Positions 1-8,321 of a stretch of DNA of 64,000 nucleotides are shown in pieces (the stretch's first letter is position 1; each line of letters starts with the position of its first letter). Below the pieces are notes generated by a model that had not been told where the DNA came from, searched no databases, and saw only the letters and a list, made by a program, of their open reading frames with translations. This stretch comes from Streptomyces achromogenes (GTDB taxonomy: Bacteria > Actinomycetota > Actinomycetes > Streptomycetales > Streptomycetaceae): contig NZ_JAUSYH010000001.1 of the NCBI RefSeq assembly GCF_030816715.1, positions 7,130,001-7,194,000 on the forward strand, in the 5' to 3' direction. The translations under genes and the position numbers were made by a program.

Positions 1-433
1 GCCCGTAGAGATCCAGCAGGCGGGTCCGGGTGGATTGAAGTCGGTTGCCGACCACGGTGGCGACACAGCGTGTGATCGACAGCCCCAGCACCGGATCCTC
101 CTCGATCAGTGTGCGCACCGCCGCCGCGTCGAATTCCAGTGCATGTACCGGGCCATGTGCCTCTGCGCCCAGCTGCCAGGTGTGCGGCGGGACCAGCCAC
201 GACCAGCCGAGCAGTTCACCCTGGCCGACGGCGTCGACAGTGGCCGCCCGCTGGCCGGGGACGTGCACGTCGAGAGCAACCAATCCGGTGATGACGGTCC
301 AGAACCGGTCGGCCTTGCTGCCCTCCTCGAAGATACGGGCGCCCGCGGGGAAAGACACGTCGGTCGCGAACTGCAGCAAGCGGTCGCGGTCTTCGGGTGA
401 GAGCAGGCTCAGCAAATTCGTCGTGGTGGCCAT
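1..433 (-). CDS. cyclic nucleotide-binding domain protein (partial)
   Basis: The frame runs from an ATG at 433, preceded by an AGGAGG site, off the left edge; 144 residues are visible. The translation has the beta-barrel pattern of a Crp-type cyclic nucleotide-binding domain: FPAGARIFEEGSKADRFWTV near residues 26-45, then VGQGELLGWSWLVPP near residues 70-85. Whether a C-terminal helix-turn-helix follows cannot be seen, so it may be a Crp/Fnr regulator or a stand-alone sensor. It starts a run of minus-strand stress genes. The domain call is firm; ligand and role are unknown. Confidence 0.75.
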   Translation of the reverse strand, partial: MATTTNLLSLLSPEDRDRLLQFATDVSFPAGARIFEEGSKADRFWTVITGLVALDVHVPGQRAATVDAVGQGELLGWSWLVPPHTWQLGAEAHGPVHALEFDAAAVRTLIEEDPVLGLSITRCVATVVGNRLQSTRTRLLDLYG

Positions 434-661
434 CCGGGCCCTCCTGTCTCAGATTTACTGTCTACGCCGAATTGCTTCCTGAGGAGCGGCGACCGGACTC
501 GCTGGGAATTGCCTGCCCGACGGGGTCCCATCTCTCCAGGGACTCTGGGGTCCCGGGCGCCGTCGCGCTACCCGGTGGAGACACAGGTGGCGGTGCGGCT
601 GTTTGGTTTCGCAGAGCCCCCTGGGGCCTGCAGGGAGAGTGGAGCTCGCTGCCCTGTGCTG

Positions 662-1024
662 TCAGCTCCGGAGCAGCTCGGCAAGCACCTCGGCTTTGCT
701 GGTCTCGGGGTGTTTGGTTGCGGTGAGTAGTGTCAGGGTTCGGTCTTCGGCGAGGTCTCGCAGGTGGGCCAGGGCGTCTGCGCGTTCGGGGTCTTGGAGC
801 TCGGTTTGGTAGCGGTGGCTGAACTCCGCGAAGCGATCGGGGTTGCGGATGTACCACTTCCGCAGCTCCAGGGAGGGTGCGACCTGTTTGCACCACTCGT
901 CGAGGTGGGCCTTCTCCTTGGTCATGCCCCGGGGCCAGATGCGGTCGACCAGCACTCTGGTGCCGTCGGTCTGCGCCGGTGCGTCGTAGACGCGGCGGAC
1001 GTGCACCGTTCGCTTGTGTGCCAT
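662..1024 (-). CDS. DUF488 family protein
   Basis: A 120-residue soluble protein. The start ATG at 1024 follows an AGGAGG site 6 bases upstream, which is why a longer upstream frame was rejected. Conserved DUF488 features are VRRVYDAP at the N-terminus, LVDRIWPRGM near residues 25-35, the W-x3-PSLELRKWY stretch, and LLTATKHPETSKAEVL at the end. DUF488 proteins have no established biochemical function. A second, divergent DUF488 protein lies at 37493-38038. The next gene upstream (1059-1556) runs the same way with a 34-base gap, so co-transcription is possible. Confidence 0.8.
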   Translation of the reverse strand: MAHKRTVHVRRVYDAPAQTDGTRVLVDRIWPRGMTKEKAHLDEWCKQVAPSLELRKWYIRNPDRFAEFSHRYQTELQDPERADALAHLRDLAEDRTLTLLTATKHPETSKAEVLAELLRS

Positions 1025-1058
1025 GGAGGACCTCCTGTCGAATCTCCGCTTCTCCCCA

Positions 1059-1556
1059 TCACACGTAGTAACGAGAGATGATCTCGAGCCGCGCCACTTC
1101 GTCCGGTCCCGGATAAGCCACCAGGACCGGCAGGCCGCTGGGATCTCTGCCCTCGATGAGGGTGAAGCCCTCAGCTTCTTTGGTGTCGACACGGTCGGAG
1201 CGGGCTCTGAGTACGCGCTCGCACCGCTGGAAGTCGTCGGGGCCGTCCGCCGTCCAGATCACGTAGTGCGCGCCGACGTGACCTGTCGGGTGGATGGCGT
1301 GCGAGCCCACGGCCCGTAGGTACACCTGGAAGCCGTTGTGGCTCACGAGCAGCGCGGCAGTGGCGGTGCGTACTGTGACCTCCATGTTCAGCAGCTCCCC
1401 GTAGAAGTCCGCCGAGGCGTCGTGGTCGTGGACGAACACCACGACCGAGGCCAGCCGGGGTCCGCGCGCATCCGATCTGCTACCAGTCGGCTCCGAATCC
1501 GGTGGAAGCTGCGTAGGGTGCCGGCCGGAGGAGGCCGCTTCGTGTGGGGTGGTCAT
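1059..1556 (-). CDS. glyoxalase/bleomycin resistance-fold (VOC) protein
   Basis: A 165-residue protein. The start ATG at 1556 has a GGAAGGG site upstream. The first 33 residues look disordered. The rest matches the vicinal oxygen chelate fold: LASVVVFVHDHDASADFYGELLNM opens the first beta-alpha-beta unit, and GFTLIEGRDPSGLPVLVAY closes the second. The HDHDASADFY segment suits a glyoxalase-like dioxygenase or binding protein. Metal ligands (His, and Glu in the LIEGRDP loop) are plausible, but the substrate cannot be inferred. Confidence 0.7.
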   Translation of the reverse strand: MTTPHEAASSGRHPTQLPPDSEPTGSRSDARGPRLASVVVFVHDHDASADFYGELLNMEVTVRTATAALLVSHNGFQVYLRAVGSHAIHPTGHVGAHYVIWTADGPDDFQRCERVLRARSDRVDTKEAEGFTLIEGRDPSGLPVLVAYPGPDEVARLEIISRYYV

Positions 1557-1689
1557 GTGGACCCTTCCGCCTTCGGTCGCGATGCGAGGGCTTCTTTGTG
1601 CGGTTTCCTGGTCCGGTTTCCACGCTACCTGGACGGTGTCCTGCCTGCTGGGATGTGCAGCAGGTCCTGACGGGGTGCGGCACGGGTTC

Positions 1690-2172
1690 TCAGGCTGGCC
1701 ATGCCAGGAACCCGCCGACGATGGTGCCGTAGGCGAGGTGTGCGGTGAGTGTGACGGCGGGTGTGCTGGGCCCGTAGTTGAGCATGAGGAAGCCGGGGGG
1801 TTCGAGCAGCGCGACATGGGGGGCGCTGGTTTCGGGTTGGCCCATGCGCGGGTGGACGAGCGGCAGCAGGATGTTGACGAGCGCGGTGGTGGCGAAGAGG
1901 CCGTGGACGAGGCCGAAGACGCATCCCAGCCACCAGCTGCTGTAACCGATGGCGACGAAGACCGCGTAGTAGAGCAGGGCGAAGATCAGGCCGTTGATGA
2001 AGTGTGCGCCGTAGCCGAGGGCCTTGGCGCGGGTCCGGTCGCTGGTGAAGGCGGTCCCGAGCAGGAACGGCAGATCGATGCGGGTGAGGCTGAGGGCATT
2101 GGCCGCGCGCAGGGTAGTGGTCAGGACCAGGGTGCCGACCAGCCCGCCCGCCAGTGCGGCCCAGATGCTCAT
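1690..2172 (-). CDS. small four-helix membrane protein
   Basis: A 160-residue hydrophobic protein with about four transmembrane segments, near residues 3-22, 55-75, 79-103 and 137-157. I do not recognise a named family. Its ATG overlaps the stop of the GH15 gene (ATGA at 2172-2169), so the two are translationally coupled. A conserved-looking loop after helix 3 (VHPRMGQPETSAPHVALLEP) may be functional. The pairing suggests a membrane role linked to carbohydrate metabolism or simple co-regulation. Confidence 0.6.
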   Translation of the reverse strand: MSIWAALAGGLVGTLVLTTTLRAANALSLTRIDLPFLLGTAFTSDRTRAKALGYGAHFINGLIFALLYYAVFVAIGYSSWWLGCVFGLVHGLFATTALVNILLPLVHPRMGQPETSAPHVALLEPPGFLMLNYGPSTPAVTLTAHLAYGTIVGGFLAWPA

Positions 2173-4067
2173 CGGGTGGCCTGGCCGATCGCGCAGGCGG
2201 CGCTGATCAGGGCCAGGTGGGACAGGCCCTGGGGCAGATTGCCGAGAAAGTCGCCGGTGGCGGGGTCGATCTCCTCGCTGTAGAGGCCGACGTCGTTCGC
2301 GAGAGGCACGAGCTGGTCCATGAGGTGGGCGGCTTCGTCGGCGCGGCCGGTCCGGGCGAGGGCTTCCGTGAACCAGAAGGAGCAGGCGAGGAAGGCACCC
2401 TCACTGCCGTGGACTCCGTCGGCGCCGAGGTAGCGGCTGACGTAGGGACCGTCCTGCAATGCCTGCTGGATGGCTGCGACGGTACCGCGCATGCGCGGGT
2501 CGTCGGGCGACCGGTAGCCGTGGAGCAGTCCGAGCAGGAGGCCGGCGTCCAGGTCGTCGCTGTCGGCGGAGCGCACGTAGGTGTTCAGCCGCAGGCTGAA
2601 GCAGCGGTCGTCTACGAACTTGGCGATGGCCTGCCGTTCACGCCGCCAGCGAGGTGCGTGCTGGTCTGGGATCAGCCCCCGCTGGGCGAGGTCGAGGGCG
2701 CGGTCGAGTGCGATCCAGCACATCATCTTGGACTGGGTGAAGTGCTCGGGAGCGCTGCGGACCTCCCAGATGCCCGTGTCGGGCTGCTGCCAGCTAGTGC
2801 TGACGAAGTCGGCGGTCTGGGCCAGTCGGCGTGCGATGTCGGCGTCGAGCCGATGGCCCGCTGCCGTGTACAGCCACGCGGTCTGCACCAGCTCTCCGTA
2901 GGTGTCCAGTTGGAGCTGGTCGGCGGCGGCGTTGCCGATGCGTACGGGCGTCGAACCGCGGTAGCCCGACAGGGGAAGGGTCTTCTCGGGTGCGCGGGCG
3001 CCGCCGTCGAGGCGGTACAGGACGTGCAGGCGGGGGTGCGTGAGCTGGGAGGCATGCATCAGCCACCAGAAGTAGCCGGTCGCTTCCGGCGCGCAGCCCA
3101 GCTTGACGAAGGCGTTCAGGGTGAAGGCGGAGTCGCGGATCCAACTGAAGCGGTAGTCCCAGTTGCGTTCCCCACCGAGCTCCTCGGGCAACGAGCAGGT
3201 CGCCGCGGCGGCGACCGCGCCGGAGGGCGCGAAGACCAGCAGCTTGAGGGCGAGGACGCTGCGCAGCACCGCCTCCCGCCAGGGCCCCGTGTAAGTGCGG
3301 CCGTCGGTCCACTCTCTCCAGGTGGCGGCCGTGTGATCGAGCCGGGCCTCGCACTCAGTGCGCGTGGGGAGCACCAGCGGTTCCCGGTGTGCGTACGGCA
3401 GCGCGAGCACGGCCCGGGTCCCCGCGTCCGCCCGGAAGCGGGATACGACGGCATCGGAGGTGGGCTGCGGCTCTCCCGCGTTCCAGGCACAGATCCCGAC
3501 CGCCTCAGGACCTGAAGTGACGACCGGGACGCCCGCACGACGTGTCAGGTGAGGTGCGCGGGCGCCGTAGCCAAAGCGCGGCTGGACACTCCAGCGCATG
3601 GGGACGCTGCCCGCCAAGCCCTCGATCCGCCGGACCAGCTCCCGGGCAGGCGCCAGGGAACGGCTGTCGGGAATAGTCAGTGCGTCGGTCACCCGAACCG
3701 TGCCGCCTGCTGTGGTGAACGTCGTCTCCAGCACGTTGGTGCCAGGCAGGTAGCGGCGGGAGGCGGTGTAGGGCGCCTCTGGCCGGAGGAGGAACCGTCC
3801 TCCCCTGAGGTGGTCGAGCACGGCGGCGAACACGGTCGGCGAGTCAAGGTCCGGCCAGGCCAGCCAGTCCACCGAGCCGTCCCGGGCGATGAGCGCGCAG
3901 CAGCGGCCGTCCCCGATCACCGCGTAGTTCCGCAGTTCCGTGTACCCGTCCAAGCGTGCCGGTCGGTCGGCCGGGACGTCTGACACAACAGGTAGGTCCG
4001 TCTGCCGGCTCCAGGGCATGTCCGGTGCCGGCGATGCAGAACCCGAACTGGACGGTGTGGGTGTCAC
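2169..4067 (-). CDS. glycoside hydrolase family 15 protein (trehalase/glucoamylase-like)
   Basis: 632 residues, the usual size for actinobacterial GH15 enzymes. An N-terminal beta-sandwich (YTELRNYAVIGDGRCCALIARDGSVDWLAWPD, about residues 40-72) precedes an (alpha/alpha)6 barrel with the signature RNWDYRFSWIRDSAFTLNAF and the later conserved block GSEGAFLACSFWFTEALA. Family members hydrolyse alpha-glucosides. In actinobacteria several act on trehalose, which would fit the GH65 and phosphoglucomutase genes nearby, but substrate cannot be read from sequence. The start is GTG at 4067 behind AAGGGTG; an ATG at 4019 is an alternative. It is cytoplasmic, with no signal peptide. It overlaps the downstream membrane gene by 4 bases. 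Confidence 0.85.
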   Translation of the reverse strand: MTPTPSSSGSASPAPDMPWSRQTDLPVVSDVPADRPARLDGYTELRNYAVIGDGRCCALIARDGSVDWLAWPDLDSPTVFAAVLDHLRGGRFLLRPEAPYTASRRYLPGTNVLETTFTTAGGTVRVTDALTIPDSRSLAPARELVRRIEGLAGSVPMRWSVQPRFGYGARAPHLTRRAGVPVVTSGPEAVGICAWNAGEPQPTSDAVVSRFRADAGTRAVLALPYAHREPLVLPTRTECEARLDHTAATWREWTDGRTYTGPWREAVLRSVLALKLLVFAPSGAVAAAATCSLPEELGGERNWDYRFSWIRDSAFTLNAFVKLGCAPEATGYFWWLMHASQLTHPRLHVLYRLDGGARAPEKTLPLSGYRGSTPVRIGNAAADQLQLDTYGELVQTAWLYTAAGHRLDADIARRLAQTADFVSTSWQQPDTGIWEVRSAPEHFTQSKMMCWIALDRALDLAQRGLIPDQHAPRWRRERQAIAKFVDDRCFSLRLNTYVRSADSDDLDAGLLLGLLHGYRSPDDPRMRGTVAAIQQALQDGPYVSRYLGADGVHGSEGAFLACSFWFTEALARTGRADEAAHLMDQLVPLANDVGLYSEEIDPATGDFLGNLPQGLSHLALISAACAIGQATR

Positions 4068-4191
4068 CTGAAGGCACCCTTTTCGGTAATCCGCGGCCTA
4101 CTGTTCGAGGAGGAGGTCGGCCACGGGTGCGTCAGTGTCGGTGGAACGGCCGGTCGGCGGCTCCGGCCGAGGAGCGGCCTGGCTACGCCCT

Positions 4192-4716
4192 TCAAGCCAC
4201 GTGGGAGCCGCGGTGCAGGTGGATCAACTGGGCGTCCTGCACCGCCTGTTCATCGCTTTCCTGGAGGGGCGTGAGCCGGATGCCGACGTGGTAGTCCTGG
4301 ACCAGCGTCCAGCCCAAGAAGCCGGCCCCGAGCGTGCAGGCGAGTCCAGCCGCGGACAGTGCCAGTCCGGGAGTGACACCAGTCGCCGGGCCATCCCAAT
4401 GGGTGGCGTAGATGGCAAGACTCGCTCCGAAGAGGCCCAGCGCCGCGACATTGAGACTGCCGTGGGCAATGCCGACGGTCTTGGCCGCCGACCGGCGGGG
4501 AATGCCGAACGCCAGATCGGCGATGCCGGGCAGGGCTGCCAGCAGTGCCATGCCGACCCCGGCGATGTTGAGGGCGATGGCCAAGTTCAGCCAGAACTGC
4601 TGCCCATTGGCCGCGTAGACGGCGAAACCCACCAGCGTGCCGGTGTAGCAGGCAATGGGGAAACCGACCAGCATCGGGTGAATGGGATGGCCGGCGATGG
4701 TGATCTTGCTGTACAT
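4192..4716 (-). CDS. DUF2231-type membrane protein
   Basis: 174 residues, ATG behind GGAGG. The opening ITIAGHPIHPMLVGFPIACYTG is the hallmark of DUF2231 membrane proteins, where HPxHPMLVxFP begins the first helix. Four hydrophobic segments lie near residues 15-35, 44-62, 82-103 and 113-133. A soluble tail carries acidic and His-rich residues (LQESDEQAVQDAQLIHLHRGSH). The function of this family is not established; some members sit beside heme or redox genes. It stands alone here, with 124 bases to the GH15 gene. Confidence 0.75.
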   Translation of the reverse strand: MYSKITIAGHPIHPMLVGFPIACYTGTLVGFAVYAANGQQFWLNLAIALNIAGVGMALLAALPGIADLAFGIPRRSAAKTVGIAHGSLNVAALGLFGASLAIYATHWDGPATGVTPGLALSAAGLACTLGAGFLGWTLVQDYHVGIRLTPLQESDEQAVQDAQLIHLHRGSHVA

Positions 4717-5036
4717 GGCACCTCCAGGCCGGTTCGTCCGTGCTAAGCCATTCCAGCCTCTCCCTCGATGTACAGGAGCGCCAATGGGGGCCGATCAGCG
4801 GTTCGGATCCTGGGGCCTGACGAGGGGAGCCTTGGCATCACTTCGGCTGATTCGAAGATCTCTCACCCGGACGGGCGCCTCTGAATGTCTTGGAGTCCTC
4901 TGTCACAGGCTCCTTCGGTTCGCAGGTACCCGCTGAAGCACGCGTTGTCGTTGCTGGCCACATGGGTTCGAGAGGGGCAGCTCGCCACTGAGGTCGCCTA
5001 CAGGCCGTGGCGTGGTCCCTCTTCGGAAGTGCTTGT
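4717..5036. other. gene-free spacer
   Basis: 320 bases between a DUF2231 gene and the 3' end of a phosphatase gene, both on the minus strand. No frame here has coding character and no strong hairpin was found. It presumably contains the promoter of the DUF2231 gene. Confidence 0.5.
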
Positions 5037-6176
5037 TCAAGAGGCTCTGCGAACCACGAGGGCCGTGATGTCGTCCCGCTGTTCGCCTGCGGTGTGTTGG
5101 CTCAAGTCTTTGGCCAGATTGCCGGCGACTTCCCAGGGAGAAACGTCCGCCCAGGCCCGCAGGCGCTCTTCGAGTGGATAGAAGGCGCCGGTGATGCTGC
5201 GGGCCTCGGTGACGCCGTCGCTGCAGGCGAGAAGAGTGGCCCCGGTCGGAAACGGGAACCACGCGACGGTCCGGGGTTTCGGAGCGAGGTCCGCAAGGCC
5301 GAGAGGCACGCCAGGGTCGCCGAGCCGTACGGGGGTGACCGCTCCCGTGTTCAACAGGTAGGGCGGAGGGTGGCCGCAGTTGACCGCCTGCGTGTCCGCC
5401 GACTCGTCAATGCAGAGCACGAGGGCGGTGACGAACCGTTCAGGTTCGCCGGTCTGCTGCGCGAAGGCGTTGTGGCGGACGATTGCCCTTTCCAGGTCAT
5501 CCACGAGCGCGGTGAGTGTCGGCTCGCGCAAGGCGGCCTCTCGGAACGCTCCGAGCGCGGCGAAGGCGGCTCCGATCGCAGGCAGCCCCTTGCCCTGGAC
5601 ATCGCCGAAGAGCAGACGCGTGCCGTACGGCGAGGCCACCGCCTCGTAGATGTCTCCTCCTACCAGTCGGTCCTGCTCCACCGGCAGATACACACCGTCA
5701 ACGATTACCCGGTCGGTAAGGACGGGCAGCGGGCGCAGCACCTGCCGTTGCAGGGCGACAGCTGTGGACCGGACCCGGCGGAGATCTTGCTCGCGCCGGA
5801 TTCGCAAGTGGCAGGTCAGGACGCCTAGCACGCCCAGCGTTGCGGCCAGCACCATGACGATCACAAAGTCGTACCACGAAGGGAGCGGCCGGTAGATCAG
5901 TACTCCGGTGATGACGATCAGCACCCAGCCGACCGCGTAGATGGTCTGCCGCACCGTGCCGATCGCCGCGGGGAAGGCCGGCAGCAGGATCAACAGGGGG
6001 GCGAGCCGCACTGTACGGTCATCAATGACCAGCTCCAGTGCCACGATCGGGATCGTCAGCGCGACCACATAGACCATTGGAGCCCTGACCGCGCTTCTGG
6101 GAGGGGACTCACCGGCGCTTTCGGCGCGTGGAATTGGCGCGTCGGCTGCGCGAGATGGCAAACGCCTGCGGAACAC
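5037..6176 (-). CDS. membrane-anchored SpoIIE/PP2C-type serine phosphatase
   Basis: 379 residues from a GTG at 6176 that sits 8 bases after an AAGGAGG site. A longer frame begins at GTG 6242 but lacks a usable ribosome site. About four transmembrane segments occupy the first 120 residues (MVYVVALTIPIVALEL, APLLILLPAF and following), then a linker, then an RsbU/SpoIIE phosphatase domain with VGGDIYEA, LLFGDVQGKGLPAIG, VNCGHPPPYLL and CSDGVTEAR. The metal-binding Asp residues of these motifs are present. Such enzymes dephosphorylate anti-anti-sigma factors to release stress sigma factors. An RsbW-like kinase is encoded at 42316-42789. Confidence 0.85.
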   Translation of the reverse strand: MFRRRLPSRAADAPIPRAESAGESPPRSAVRAPMVYVVALTIPIVALELVIDDRTVRLAPLLILLPAFPAAIGTVRQTIYAVGWVLIVITGVLIYRPLPSWYDFVIVMVLAATLGVLGVLTCHLRIRREQDLRRVRSTAVALQRQVLRPLPVLTDRVIVDGVYLPVEQDRLVGGDIYEAVASPYGTRLLFGDVQGKGLPAIGAAFAALGAFREAALREPTLTALVDDLERAIVRHNAFAQQTGEPERFVTALVLCIDESADTQAVNCGHPPPYLLNTGAVTPVRLGDPGVPLGLADLAPKPRTVAWFPFPTGATLLACSDGVTEARSITGAFYPLEERLRAWADVSPWEVAGNLAKDLSQHTAGEQRDDITALVVRRAS

Positions 6177-6606
6177 ACCACCAGCCTCCTTCAGCTCTTT
6201 CGACCCCGCAACGGCGGACGCCGCCGCTGTTGACGTGATCACTCACCTGCGTTCGTGAGCCGTTCCTTCCTGCATCTGCGGGGGCATGGGTGCAGAGGTG
6301 GGAGGCTTGCTCGGTCCAGACGGTCTTGCGGTCGGTGTATAGCGGGTCCCCCCCCCAGAAAGTCGGGCGACGATGACGAGGCATGTTCGGCGCTATCACG
6401 TCAGCCCGCGCAGCATCTCCACGCGCCGTCGCAGCACGGATGCTGGTGTGCACGGTGCTCAGCGCGGCAGCCGTGCCCGCCGGACTGTAGTCCGCACGTT
6501 CGATCCTGCCCACTGCGAATGAGGGCCCCGCCGGGGGCCACTCCCACCTATGCGCAACGTTCGGTTGCGGCCACCTCACGGAAAGTGCCTCCCGCGCAGG
6601 CGGCGC
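6177..6606. other. gene-poor spacer with a C9 tract
   Basis: About 430 bases with no convincing gene on either strand. The start region of the upstream phosphatase frame occupies its left end. A run of nine C residues lies at 6348-6356. It may hold the promoter for the phosphatase gene. Confidence 0.4.
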
Positions 6607-6843
6607 TTAGTGCAACCTCCAGGTGAACTTCCCGCCGCCCACCCACCGAATCACGCCCGGGTCATCGAGGTCGTGGACCGTGATGCCTCGGGCTGCGGCA
6701 GCCAAGAGCACGTCCGTCATCGAGGTTGCCTCGCCGACCACCTCCCCGTCGATCTCCACAATGCGAAAGGGAGGATCACCGGGCTGCACTCCCAGCACGA
6801 TGATCCTCGGTGTCGAGATATAAGGGCTCGCACTTTCGGTCAT
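6607..6843 (-). CDS. small conserved-looking hypothetical protein
   Basis: A 78-residue product, MTESASPYIS to GGGKFTWRLH. It has regular alpha/beta character: IIVLGVQPGDPPFRIVEIDGEVVGEATSMTDVLLAAAARG then VHDLDDPGVIRWVGGGKFTWRL. It has no membrane segment. I do not recognise the family. It is a free-standing minus-strand gene among stress genes. The start is chosen because hydrophobic, protein-like sequence begins there; only a weak GGAAC ribosome site is seen. Confidence 0.5.
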   Translation of the reverse strand: MTESASPYISTPRIIVLGVQPGDPPFRIVEIDGEVVGEATSMTDVLLAAAARGITVHDLDDPGVIRWVGGGKFTWRLH

Positions 6844-6999
6844 GCAAAGACCGGTTCCACATGAGAGCCGTCGATATGCCCGGCGGAAGGTCTGCAAAGC
6901 GGTGCCTGTCACCCAGCACCTGCCCAACTGAGCAGGCATCTGTCACCTGGGTTCGACGATCTTGACCTACGTAATCGGTGAAGGGCTGCGAGACCTGTC

Positions 7000-7656
7000 T
7001 TACTGGAACGCGGCGTGGATTTCCTCCTCGGTGGCCGTGTGGGAGACCAGGAGGATTTCGTCGCCGGGCATCAGTTGGGTCTGGTGGGTGGGGACAGTGG
7101 GCTGACCTGCGCGGATGACAGTAGCGATGATGGTGCCTGTGGGGAGGCGGATGTCGGCGAGGGTGCGGCCGACGACGTGGGACTGTGGCGTGATCGCGGT
7201 TTCGATCACATTCACGCCTGCCTTGCTCAGCCGGAGAAGCGCCACGGTGTCGGTGGCGCCGGTTGCCTCCTCGATGAGGGAGATCAGGGGGCCCGTAGCG
7301 GGAACGGCTACGTCTACGCCCCAGCGGTGATCGAACAGCCAGGTGTTCTCCTCGTCGTTGACGCGGGCGGCTACGCGGGGGACGGCGAATCGGCGTTTTG
7401 CGAGCAGGCTGATGACGAGGTTGTCCTCGTCGCTTCCGGTGGCTGCGATGACGAGGTCGGTGGTGTGCGCCCCAGCATGCTCGAGGAGGGGGGCCTCGCA
7501 GGCGTTTCCCGCGACGAGCCGTACGGTGAGGTGGCCTTCGAGTTCGGCGATGCGGTCCTCGTCAAGGTCGACGAGCGTGACGTCATTGCGGGCTGCGGCG
7601 AGGACCTGGGCGATCTGGGCGCCGAGGCGGCCTGCGCCGGCCACCAGTACGTTCAT
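7000..7656 (-). CDS. TrkA-type NAD-binding protein (K+ channel regulatory subunit)
   Basis: 218 residues. Residues 1-130 form a TrkA-N Rossmann domain with NVLVAGAGRLGAQIAQVL (GxGxxG) and the acidic residue after beta-2 (LVDLDEDRI) that favours NAD(H). Residues 140-218 form a TrkA-C domain (HVVGRTLADIRLPTGTIIATVIRAG, LMPGDEILLVS). It resembles CeoC/KtrA-type gating proteins, but no Trk/Ktr membrane subunit is encoded nearby. Its ATG overlaps the stop of the next TrkA-like gene (7656-7653), and that gene overlaps a P-type ATPase, forming a coupled three-gene operon. Confidence 0.85.
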   Translation of the reverse strand: MNVLVAGAGRLGAQIAQVLAAARNDVTLVDLDEDRIAELEGHLTVRLVAGNACEAPLLEHAGAHTTDLVIAATGSDEDNLVISLLAKRRFAVPRVAARVNDEENTWLFDHRWGVDVAVPATGPLISLIEEATGATDTVALLRLSKAGVNVIETAITPQSHVVGRTLADIRLPTGTIIATVIRAGQPTVPTHQTQLMPGDEILLVSHTATEEEIHAAFQ

Positions 7657-8321
7657 GTCCCGAGCTCCTTGTCCAGAAAGCCCCGTAGGCGGCCCAGAGC
7701 CGTGGCGGCAACAGTGAACGTGACGAGGTCGCCGGGGACCGCCAGGGTGCTGTGGGCGGGAACGAACGAGTGGCCTGCTCGGGTGGCTTCCACGACGCGG
7801 ATCTCGCCCTCCACATCCAGTTCGGCCAGCCGCCGCCCGGCGAAGTAGGCGGGCAGTTCGGAGCGGATCAGCAGGGTCTCACCGTTGGCGAAGCTGATCT
7901 CCGGGGTGAGATGTCGGTGTAGAAGCATCTGGTGGATCTGATGCACGGCCCAGCTCACGCAGGCGATGGTGGGGATGCCGAGATCGCGATAGATGTCAGC
8001 GCGGCGGGGGTCGAAGACACGGGCGAGGACGATCGGCACTCGGTATACCTCCTTCGCCGTCCGGGCGCTGACGACGTTGCTGCTGTCGCCCGAGGTGACA
8101 GCGACGAACGCGTCCGCATGCTCGATTCCCACAGAGTCCAGCAGAGGACGGCTGAACCCGTTGCCCTCGTGGAACCGGCCGCTGAAACCGGCGGACAGAC
8201 GCCTGCGGGCCTTTGGTCTGCGGTCGATGATGTGCACCTCATGGCCCTCGGCGGTGAGCCGGTCGGCAAGGGACGAGCCCACCCGCCCACAGCCCACGAT
8301 GATCACCCTCATCGCTGTCAT
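7653..8321 (-). CDS. TrkA-type NAD-binding protein
   Basis: 222 residues from the ATG at 8321, which overlaps the stop of the upstream ATPase (ATGA). A TrkA-N domain opens with MRVIIVGCGRVGSSLADRL and the IIDRRPKA nucleotide-specificity loop. The arginines after the aspartate may alter NAD/NADP preference. AFVAVTSGDSSNVVSARTA is the second conserved strand. A TrkA-C-like domain spans about 150-222. It is a diverged paralogue of the following gene, so the two probably form a CeoB/CeoC-like pair. The link to a cation ATPase suggests ion homeostasis under low energy. Confidence 0.82.
   Translation of the reverse strand: MTAMRVIIVGCGRVGSSLADRLTAEGHEVHIIDRRPKARRRLSAGFSGRFHEGNGFSRPLLDSVGIEHADAFVAVTSGDSSNVVSARTAKEVYRVPIVLARVFDPRRADIYRDLGIPTIACVSWAVHQIHQMLLHRHLTPEISFANGETLLIRSELPAYFAGRRLAELDVEGEIRVVEATRAGHSFVPAHSTLAVPGDLVTFTVAATALGRLRGFLDKELGT

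Noticed and set aside
2154..3515. 453-codon plus-strand open frame
   Set aside because: Antisense to the GH15 gene; composition is that of a reverse-strand shadow.
4885..5181. Plus-strand frame overlapping the phosphatase 3' end
   Set aside because: No ribosome site or family features, and it overlaps a well-supported gene.
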